DNA of 47,917 bases from Pseudoduganella sp. GTDB taxonomy: Bacteria; Pseudomonadota; Gammaproteobacteria; Burkholderiales; Burkholderiaceae_D. Under the pieces are notes generated by a model. The model was not told the origin of the DNA. It worked only from the letters and a program-made list of their open reading frames with translations, and ran no database searches. Below, one piece after another: positions 42,157 to 47,917 of this stretch (position 1 is its first letter; the number at the start of each line of letters is the position of its first letter). The stretch spans positions 1-47,917 of the forward strand of contig JAJTCO010000018.1 of the NCBI GenBank assembly GCA_021323265.1, written 5' to 3'. The translations under genes were made by a program, and so were the position numbers.

Positions 42157-44523
42157 TTAGAAATCGATGCCCGCGTTAACACCGATGAGGCGTGGAGGCA
42201 GGTACTGCGCCACCCACACGTTGGCGCCGTTCATGGCGCTGGTCTTGATGCGCTTGTCGCCTACGTTACGCACAAATACGTCGACCCAGAACTGCTTCGG
42301 CCCCTGGTAACGCATGCCGATGTCGAACTTGGTGTAGGCAGCCTGCTGGTCGTTCGGACCCAGGTTGAAGACCGACAGCTCGGACTTGGTTTCATAGTGC
42401 GCCGAGATGCGCGGCACCAGGGTGTTGCCATCGGCCAGGCGGAAGGTGTGCTGGTAGTTCAGGTGGGCCGAGAACTTCGGCGCGTGCGGCATGGTGTTGC
42501 CGGTGACGTCCAGGCAGGTCGCATTCAGCTCCGGGCAGAACGGCAGCGCATAGTCGTTGGAGCCGGCCACCAGGTACCCAAGCTTGGTGTGGGTATAAGC
42601 CAGTGCCAGCGACAGGCGGTCGTCCGGCGACAGCTTGGCCTGGATTTCCGACTCCAGGCCCCATACCTTGGCGCCGTCCACGTTACTGGTGACGAAGGTG
42701 TGCGAGCCGTCCGGATTGGTGACCGGGGAGCTGAACTGGAAATCCTTGAAGTTCTCGTAGTAGGCCGCGTTGTTCACGCGCAGGGCGCCGCCCAGGAACG
42801 AGCTCTTGCTGCCGAACTCGTAGTTGGTCAGGGTTTCGTCGCCGTAGGTGCGGCCGCCATCCTGCAGGCCGCCCGACTTGTAGCCGGTGGACACGCTCGC
42901 GTACAGCATATGGTTCTTGTCCAGGTCATAGCTCAGGCGCGCCAGGCCGGTCATCTTGCTGCCCTTGTAGCGGCCTTCGTTGGAAGGCACGCTCGGATTG
43001 TAGCCCTGGCCCGGCTTGGTCGGGTCGATGTTCGGGGTCAGCGGCACCTGCGGCACGTTCGGGTCGTAGTTCCAGGTGTAGCCGTTGCCGCCCTGGTTGG
43101 TGCGCTTGTCCGAGGTGTAGCGCAGGCCGCCGGTCAGGTGCAGGCCGCCAGCAGTGTTCCAGGTTGCCTGGCCAAATACCGCGCGCGAATCCACGGTCTC
43201 CTTCGGCTGGATGAAGGAGCCCTGCCACGCCACGCCGCCCTGCTGCGTGCCCTGCATGATCGGGATGTCAAAGCGGATGCCGTTGTCTTCCGCCGCGTAG
43301 TACGCGCCCAGCTGCCAGTCCACTTCCTTCTGGCCGACCGATTGCAGCTGCAGTTCGTGGCTGTTGCTGCTGTAGCGGGACCACACGGTGTTATTGGCCT
43401 GGAAGTCGCCGCCGGTGGTGAAGCTGGTTGGCAGCACGCGGCCGCCATCCTGGTCGTAGGTCGACGAACCGGCGAACTTGGAATGGCCGGCGATGTAGGC
43501 CAGTGCAATGTCCGGGCTCACGGCGTAGTCGACGCGGCTGCGGAAGGTGTTCACGTTACGGTGCAGGAACGGCGCAGTATCGATCAGGGCCGACCACTCG
43601 TCCTGTCCGGGGCGCGGCGTCTGCATCAGGTTCATGTTCGGGGTGCCGCGGTCCTGGAAGCGCTCGTAGGAGATGTTCCACTTCAGGCGATCGCTCGGCT
43701 GATACAGCCAGCTCACGCGCACGCCGCTCTGGTTCTGCGCGTTGTAGCGCGGGCCGTTGGTGATGAAGTTGTTCGGGTTGATCGGCTGGAACTTGGCCGG
43801 ATCGCCGCCGCTGGCCAGGTAGGCTGCGCGCTGGTCGGCCAGCGAAATGTTCGGCAAGGTCTGGTACTTCACGTAGCCGTCGTGCTCCTCGTGGATGAAG
43901 GCCACGCGCAGCGCCGAGTGCTCGCCGGTCGCCACGTTCAGGGCGGCGCGGGCGCCCAGGCGCGAGTAGTCGCCAATGCCGCCCGACACGCTGCCGGAGA
44001 ACGTGTTCAGCTTGGGCTTGACGGTTTGCATATTGACCGCGCCGACGGTGGAGTTGCGGCCCCACAGCGTGCCTTGCGGGCCGCGCAGCACTTCGATCGC
44101 CTCGACGTCGAACAGCAGCGCGGTGGCGCCTTCCGGACGCGGCGAGTAGATGCCGTCCACGAAGAAGGCCACTTCAGGGTCGGCGTATTCGGTCTTGGCG
44201 GAGTCGTTACCGATGCCGCGCATGGTCATGGTGATGACGCCGTGGTCGCCCTGGCCGGTGGCCTGGAAGCTTGGCACCAGGTTGGTCACGTCCTGGATGG
44301 TCTGTACGTGGGCATCCTCGAGCGCCGCTGCGTCCAGGGCGGTCACCGCCACCGGAGTCTTTTGCAGGGAAGTGGTGCGCTTGGTCGCCGTGATCAGAAC
44401 TTCCGGCACGACGGTCGATTCGGTGGTGGCGGCGGGCGCCGCCGGTGCGACTTGTTGCGCGTAAGCGCCATTCATGGACGCGAGCAGGGCCAGCACCCCG
44501 ACCTGGATTGCAGAAAACTTCAT
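42157..44523 (-). CDS. TonB-dependent outer-membrane receptor
   Basis: A 788-residue receptor with a signal peptide (about 1-23, ending AYAQ), a TonB-box-like segment near residue 45 (VPEVLITATKR), a plug domain (about 50-160) and a 22-strand barrel ending GVNAGIDF. It belongs to the carbohydrate-type receptors paired with halogenase and LacI genes in this region and would import an oligosaccharide using TonB energy. The divergent control region has two LacI-type palindromes. The downstream MFS and GH1 genes complete the pathway. Confidence 0.92.
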   Translation of the reverse strand: MKFSAIQVGVLALLASMNGAYAQQVAPAAPAATTESTVVPEVLITATKRTTSLQKTPVAVTALDAAALEDAHVQTIQDVTNLVPSFQATGQGDHGVITMTMRGIGNDSAKTEYADPEVAFFVDGIYSPRPEGATALLFDVEAIEVLRGPQGTLWGRNSTVGAVNMQTVKPKLNTFSGSVSGGIGDYSRLGARAALNVATGEHSALRVAFIHEEHDGYVKYQTLPNISLADQRAAYLASGGDPAKFQPINPNNFITNGPRYNAQNQSGVRVSWLYQPSDRLKWNISYERFQDRGTPNMNLMQTPRPGQDEWSALIDTAPFLHRNVNTFRSRVDYAVSPDIALAYIAGHSKFAGSSTYDQDGGRVLPTSFTTGGDFQANNTVWSRYSSNSHELQLQSVGQKEVDWQLGAYYAAEDNGIRFDIPIMQGTQQGGVAWQGSFIQPKETVDSRAVFGQATWNTAGGLHLTGGLRYTSDKRTNQGGNGYTWNYDPNVPQVPLTPNIDPTKPGQGYNPSVPSNEGRYKGSKMTGLARLSYDLDKNHMLYASVSTGYKSGGLQDGGRTYGDETLTNYEFGSKSSFLGGALRVNNAAYYENFKDFQFSSPVTNPDGSHTFVTSNVDGAKVWGLESEIQAKLSPDDRLSLALAYTHTKLGYLVAGSNDYALPFCPELNATCLDVTGNTMPHAPKFSAHLNYQHTFRLADGNTLVPRISAHYETKSELSVFNLGPNDQQAAYTKFDIGMRYQGPKQFWVDVFVRNVGDKRIKTSAMNGANVWVAQYLPPRLIGVNAGIDF

Positions 44524-44542
44524 ATTGTCTCCGTTGTAGGTA

Positions 44543-44577
44543 TGAAAACGATTTCTTATTTCTTGAAAACGATTTCA
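44543..44577. promoter_or_regulatory. two LacI-type operators between the TonB receptor and halogenase genes
   Basis: TGAAAACGATTTCT (44543-44556) and TGAAAACGATTTCA (44564-44577) share a TGAAA-N4-TTTC palindrome with the central CG typical of LacI/GalR operators. Their centres are 21 bp apart, two helical turns. The same motif recurs at 46141 and 46233. Confidence 0.75.
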
Positions 44578-44632
44578 TGGTACATTTTTGAAAAATAAAA
44601 AGTCAACAAATTTTTTACGGAGACGGCAAAAA

Positions 44633-46195
44633 ATGGCAACGTTACCAACACAACGCATCCTGATCGTGGGCGGCGGCAGCGCCGGCTGGCTATGCGCCGC
44701 CTACCTGGCCAAGATGTTCGGCGCCAGCAAGGAAATCACCCTGGTGGAAGCCCCGGAAATCGGCGCCATTGGCGTGGGCGAAGGCAGCTTCCCCTCCCTG
44801 CGCAGCACGCTGGCGGCACTGGGCATTCCGGAAGCGCAGTTCGTGCGCGAAGCCAGCGCCACCTTCAAGCAGGGCATCACGTTCCGCCACTGGCTGAACG
44901 GCGAGGACAGCTACTTCCACCCCTTCTCGCTGCCGAGCCAGCGCCAGGGCGTGCCGGAACTGCTGCCCTACTGGCTGCAAGGCCTGGCCGGCGCCACGCC
45001 GTTCGCCCAGGCGGTGACCATGCAAAAGCGCGTGACCGACGCCCGGCGCGCACCGAAACGCGCCGGCGACGGCGACTACAGCGGCGCCATGAACTACGCC
45101 TACCACTTCGACGCCGCCCGCTTCGCCGGCCTGCTGGCGCGGCACGCGCGCAGCCTGGGCGTGCGCCATGTGCAGGACCACGTGGAAGGCGCACTGCTGA
45201 CCGAAGACGGCGCCATCGCCAGCGTGAAGACGCGCGAACACGGCGCGCTAGAGGCCGACCTGTACATCGACTGTTCCGGCTTCCGCGCCCTGCTGATCGG
45301 CACCGCGCTTGGTTCGCCCTTCCGCAGCGTGAGCGATACGCTGTTCTGCGACACGGCGCTGGCCGTGCAGGTGCCCTACCCTGCGCCCGACACGCCGATC
45401 GCTTCCGCCACCATCTCAACCGCGCACGAAGCCGGATGGACCTGGGACATCGGCCTGCAGGAGCGGCGCGGCATCGGCTACGTGTATTCGAGCCGCCATA
45501 GCAGCGACGCACGCGCCGAACAAGTACTGCGCGCCTACGCCGGCGCGGCGGCCGACGGCCTGAACGTGCGCAAGATCGCCATGCGCGTCGGCTACCGCGA
45601 ACAGCACTGGATCAAGAACTGCGTGGCGATCGGGCTCTCCGGCGGCTTCCTCGAACCATTGGAAGCATCCGGCATCGGCCTGGTCGAAACGGCCGTGCAG
45701 ATGCTGGGCGCCCTGTTCCCGCACAACGGCGACATGGCGCCGCTGGCGCGCCACTTCAACCACTTCATGCGCGAGCGCTACGCGCGCATCGTCGACTTCC
45801 TCAAGCTGCATTACTGCCTGAGCCAGCGCAGCGAAGCCTTCTGGCGCGACAACGCCGACCCGGCCAGCTGGCCCGACGGCCTGCGCGACAAGCTGGCCAT
45901 GTGGCGCTGCCGCCCGCCGCAACGCCTGGACTTCCTGACCGATGTCGAAATGTACCCGCCCAGCAGCTGGCAATACGTCCTGTACGGCATGGGCTTCGAA
46001 CGCGCCATGCCGCCCCTGCCGGGCCTGGCGCCGCTGGCCGCCGTGGCGCAGCAGGAGTTCGCCAACATCGCCCGCTTTGCCGAACGCGCGGTGGCCGACC
46101 TGCCCGACCACCGCGCCTTTGTCGATCAGTTATGCTGCCATGAAAACGCTTTCAGAAAGGATTTTCATACCATTCATGCAACACCCGGGCGCTGA
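44633..46195 (+). CDS. flavin-dependent tryptophan-halogenase family protein
   Basis: A 520-residue protein with the FAD motif GGGSAGW (13-19), the GVGEGSFPSL segment (47-56) and the catalytic Lys79 in FKQGITF, the same position as in PrnA. The halogenase WxWxIP motif is present in altered form as WTWDIG. Members near TonB receptors in other proteobacteria form a separate branch whose substrate is unknown; no dedicated flavin reductase is near. The start at 44633 follows ACGGAGACGG; the upstream frame is not conserved. A LacI-type operator lies inside its last 60 bp. Confidence 0.88.
   Translation: MATLPTQRILIVGGGSAGWLCAAYLAKMFGASKEITLVEAPEIGAIGVGEGSFPSLRSTLAALGIPEAQFVREASATFKQGITFRHWLNGEDSYFHPFSLPSQRQGVPELLPYWLQGLAGATPFAQAVTMQKRVTDARRAPKRAGDGDYSGAMNYAYHFDAARFAGLLARHARSLGVRHVQDHVEGALLTEDGAIASVKTREHGALEADLYIDCSGFRALLIGTALGSPFRSVSDTLFCDTALAVQVPYPAPDTPIASATISTAHEAGWTWDIGLQERRGIGYVYSSRHSSDARAEQVLRAYAGAAADGLNVRKIAMRVGYREQHWIKNCVAIGLSGGFLEPLEASGIGLVETAVQMLGALFPHNGDMAPLARHFNHFMRERYARIVDFLKLHYCLSQRSEAFWRDNADPASWPDGLRDKLAMWRCRPPQRLDFLTDVEMYPPSSWQYVLYGMGFERAMPPLPGLAPLAAVAQQEFANIARFAERAVADLPDHRAFVDQLCCHENAFRKDFHTIHATPGR
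46141..46154. promoter_or_regulatory. LacI-type operator inside the 3' end of the halogenase gene
   Basis: TGAAAACGCTTTCA is a near-perfect palindrome with central CG. Its centre is 92 bp from the operator at 46233-46246. Confidence 0.55.
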
Positions 46196-46232
46196 GCGGC
46201 TTGTCCTGCCGGGTTCTATGGTAATCTCCACT

Positions 46233-46246
46233 TGAAAAGCTTTTCA
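46233..46246. promoter_or_regulatory. LacI-type operator directly before the lacI-type gene
   Basis: TGAAAAGCTTTTCA is a perfect palindrome ending 2 bp before the regulator's ATG. It implies autorepression. A TAATCT at 46222-46227 may be the -10. Confidence 0.7.
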
Positions 46247-46248
46247 GA

Positions 46249-47280
46249 ATGAGAAATCCCTTGAACGACCACGCCACGCCAACCTCGCCCGCCACGCTGA
46301 CCGACGTCGCCCGTCGCGCCGGCGTTTCTCCCAGCACCGTATCGCGCATCCTGAACGGCACCGCCCGCGTCGCCGACGACAAGCGCCAGGCCGTGCTGGC
46401 CGCCATCAGCGAACTCAATTTCGCGCCGAACCAGATGGCGCAAAGCCTGAAGCACGGGCGCACGATGACCGTCGGCATTGTGGTGCAGGACATCGCCTCG
46501 CCCTTCTTCGACGAGATCCTGCACGGCGTGGACGACGGCCTGAAAGGCACCGGCTACGCCTCCGTGATCGTGAGCGGCCACTGGAATGCGGACGAAGAGG
46601 CCGAGCGCATCCGCCTGCTGCTGGCGCGCAAGGTGGACGGCATCATCCTGCTCACGGGCCGCATGACCGACGCCACGGTGCTGGGCTTTGCCGCCCAGCG
46701 CCCCATCGTGTCGCTGGGCCGCGTCTTGCAGACCAGCCGCGCCATCGGCTTCAAGCTGGATAACGAGCACGGCGCCTGGCTGGCTGTGCGCCACCTGATC
46801 GAACTTGGCCACCGCCGCATCGCCCACCTGAGCGGCCCGGCCGAGAACCGCGACTCGGTGGAGCGCCTGGCCGGCTACCAGCGCGCGCTGAAAGAAGCCG
46901 ATATCCCCTTCGATCCCGCGCTGGTGGCGGAAGGCACGCTGCACGAAGGCGGCGGCCTGCTGGCCATGAACCGCCTGTACGACAGCCGCCAACCCTTCAC
47001 CGCAGTCTTCGCCGTCAACGACCAGACGGCCTACGGCGCGCGCCTCTTCCTGTACCGCAAGGGCATCCGCGTGCCCGACGACGTCTCGCTGGTCGGCTTC
47101 GACGACCTGCCCGGCTCCTCCTACACCACCCCGCCGCTGACCACCGTGCGCCAGCCGCTGTACGTGATCGGACAGACCGCCGTGCAGTCCCTGCTCCACC
47201 TGATCAACGGCGACGAGGTGGAAGGCACCATCCCGCCGGTGGAACTGGTGGTGCGCGAGACGACACGGCGCTTCAGCTAG
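46249..47280 (+). CDS. LacI-family transcriptional regulator
   Basis: A 343-residue LacI/GalR-type repressor with HTH LTDVARRAGVSPSTVSRIL (about 17-35), the hinge NQMAQSLKHGRT (about 63-74) and a sugar-binding periplasmic-type domain (about 75-340). It should control the TonB receptor, halogenase, GH1 and MFS genes through the palindromes at 44543, 44564, 46141 and 46233, with a sugar as inducer. No ribosome site lies before the ATG at 46249, because the operator occupies that place; TTG at 46261 is an alternative start. Confidence 0.93.
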   Translation: MRNPLNDHATPTSPATLTDVARRAGVSPSTVSRILNGTARVADDKRQAVLAAISELNFAPNQMAQSLKHGRTMTVGIVVQDIASPFFDEILHGVDDGLKGTGYASVIVSGHWNADEEAERIRLLLARKVDGIILLTGRMTDATVLGFAAQRPIVSLGRVLQTSRAIGFKLDNEHGAWLAVRHLIELGHRRIAHLSGPAENRDSVERLAGYQRALKEADIPFDPALVAEGTLHEGGGLLAMNRLYDSRQPFTAVFAVNDQTAYGARLFLYRKGIRVPDDVSLVGFDDLPGSSYTTPPLTTVRQPLYVIGQTAVQSLLHLINGDEVEGTIPPVELVVRETTRRFS

Positions 47281-47322
47281 ACGAGAAATGCGGGAATCGT
47301 GGCGTGTTCCGCCCCGGGAATG

Positions 47323-47328
47323 TATAAT
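47323..47328 (+). promoter_or_regulatory. -10 element of the tRNA-Ser promoter
   Basis: TATAAT lies 10 bp before the mature tRNA and is followed by a GC-rich discriminator (TGCGCTCC), typical of stringently controlled stable-RNA promoters. The -35 is weak. Confidence 0.65.
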
Positions 47329-47338
47329 CTTGCGCTCC

Positions 47339-47428
47339 GGAAGCGTGGCCGAGTGGTTGAAGGCAGCAGTCTTGAAAACTGCCGACGGTTAATCCCGTTC
47401 GTGAGTTCGAATCTCACCGCTTCCGCCA
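47339..47428 (+). tRNA. tRNA-Ser (anticodon UGA)
   Basis: A 90-nt class II tRNA. The acceptor stem GGAAGCG pairs with CGCTTCC (47418-47424), the discriminator is G, and CCA is encoded. The anticodon loop CTTGAAA carries TGA (47373-47375). A long variable arm precedes the TTCGAATC T-loop. Confidence 0.97.
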
Positions 47429-47443
47429 GAAATTGCGGATAAG

Positions 47444-47472
47444 CCCTTGTAAAGCAAGGGTTTTTGTTTTTC
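47444..47472 (+). terminator. rho-independent terminator after tRNA-Ser
   Basis: The stem CCCTTG / CAAGGG with a TAAAG loop is followed by TTTTTGTTTTTCT. Confidence 0.85.
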
Positions 47473-47526
47473 TAGGCTTCCATGCGGCGCAGCACAAGTT
47501 GCTCCGGCGCGCCCCGGAAAGAGCCT

Positions 47527-47551
47527 AGTTGCGGAAACGGCTTCCGCAACT
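47527..47551. repeat. isolated 10-bp inverted repeat
   Basis: AGTTGCGGAA / TTCCGCAACT with a 5-nt loop (ACGGC) is perfect. It lies between the tRNA terminator and the transposase fragment, without a T-run. It could be an insertion-related or cruciform element; the role is unknown. Confidence 0.5.
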
Positions 47552-47585
47552 GATAGTAGACAGCGATACTCAGCGTAAATTTTCA

Positions 47586-47917
47586 TTAACGATAATCAAT
47601 ACGACGTGCGGCCTGGTGGGCCGAGGAATTCGAGCAATTTATTTTTAGAACTTCAGGAGATTTGGTTTCGCATTCCCAAACAGTCAAACTCCTCCACCCC
47701 TGCATTTCCAACTGTGCTTTCACCCTGGCGTCGCGAGCCCGGTTGGGCCGCTGGCGGTTGTAGAAGATCTCGATGTACTCCTTGATCGCTGATTCTGCGT
47801 TAGCCCTTGTAGCGTATTTCTGATGATGAATCATCTCGTTCTTCAAGCTGCCCCAAAAGCTCTCCATGGGGGCGTTGTCATAGCAGTTCCCCTTGCGCGA
47901 CATGGATGCCCGCATGC
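47586..47917 (-). mobile_element. IS3-family transposase OrfB, C-terminal part (runs off the window)
   Basis: About 109 residues from the end of an IS3-type DDE transposase. SRKGNCYDNAPMESFWGSLK and the trailing YIEIFYNRQRP are the classic C-terminal motifs, including the last catalytic Glu. The 5' part lies beyond the window edge. After NRQRP the sequence no longer resembles the usual GYLSP ending, so the terminus may be frameshifted or replaced by flanking sequence. The IS end could not be fixed. Insertion next to a tRNA gene is common. Confidence 0.8.

Noticed and set aside
42097..44598. An 833-codon open frame antisense to the TonB receptor, and other long antisense frames such as 1085-2449, 2491-4194, 21571-23586 and 10183-11892
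   Set aside because: They mirror real genes in GC-rich DNA, are rich in Val, Gly, His and Gln with no domains or signals, and lack ribosome sites.
47389..47586. A 65-residue frame antisense to tRNA-Ser ending GEIRTHERD
   Set aside because: This is a well-known spurious product of reading the complement of tRNA genes.

Overview
The window looks like a chromosomal segment of a GC-rich betaproteobacterium, most likely an Oxalobacteraceae member (Janthinobacterium / Massilia / Duganella type). This rests on gene content and protein style (suhB next to an RNA helicase, a Burkholderiales-type porin, YqjD/YqjE/YqjK-like genes, DUF3309, BON and glycine-zipper lipoproteins) and on codon use. It is not an alignment result.

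Layout. 0.1-3.3 kb: suhB, an rhlE-type DEAD-box helicase and hydroxypyruvate isomerase. 3.3-30.4 kb: a dense envelope and stress region. It holds nine predicted lipoproteins, four glycine-zipper proteins, three proteins with an OmpA C-terminal domain, BrkB/YihY, an AI-2E-type permease, a DksA-like zinc finger, a universal stress protein, a ferritin-like protein, DUF883/holin-X membrane proteins, an AsmA-like protein, a porin, two PAS histidine kinases around a degenerate HD-GYP response regulator, an M90 peptidase, and two Crp/Fnr-family regulators. A BCAT-type aminotransferase and a CoA-transferase are interspersed. 30.4-34.2 kb: lipid genes (a phospholipase D-family lipoprotein facing a PAP2 / diacylglycerol kinase / metallophosphoesterase operon). 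34.2-39.5 kb: a small protein behind tandem LexA-like boxes, a LysR/oxidoreductase pair, a PRPP-synthetase-like gene, and an NTF2-like gene behind a possible attenuator. 39.5-47.3 kb: a sugar-uptake locus (MFS permease, GH1 beta-glucosidase, TonB-dependent receptor, flavin-dependent halogenase homologue, LacI regulator). The window ends with tRNA-Ser(UGA) and part of an IS3-family transposase.

Main observation. A 16-bp palindrome, consensus TGTNCG-N4-CGNACA, occurs 14 times between 3.3 and 30.4 kb. It sits in front of almost every envelope or stress transcription unit. It is followed after exactly 21 bp (sometimes 22) by a -10-like hexamer of the type TANNCT, often continued by GG. This places the palindrome centre at about -41.5, the class II activator position of Crp/Fnr proteins. 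The same palindrome lies between the Crp/Fnr-family gene at 23870-24589 and its divergent neighbour, with a correctly spaced -10 on each side. The recognition helix of that regulator keeps the Arg equivalent to CRP R180 but has Val in place of E181, which fits a motif that keeps TGT but not TGTGA. I infer an autoregulated envelope-stress regulon with its regulator inside the window.

Other noteworthy points: several genes appear leaderless, because the -10 ends 6-7 bp before the ATG; a 19-codon leader peptide with three consecutive Ile codons is coupled to a terminator/antiterminator in front of an NTF2-like gene; and tandem LexA-like boxes precede a 74-residue protein of unknown function. No CRISPR array, prophage or rRNA was seen, and no gene-free stretch exceeds 300 bp.
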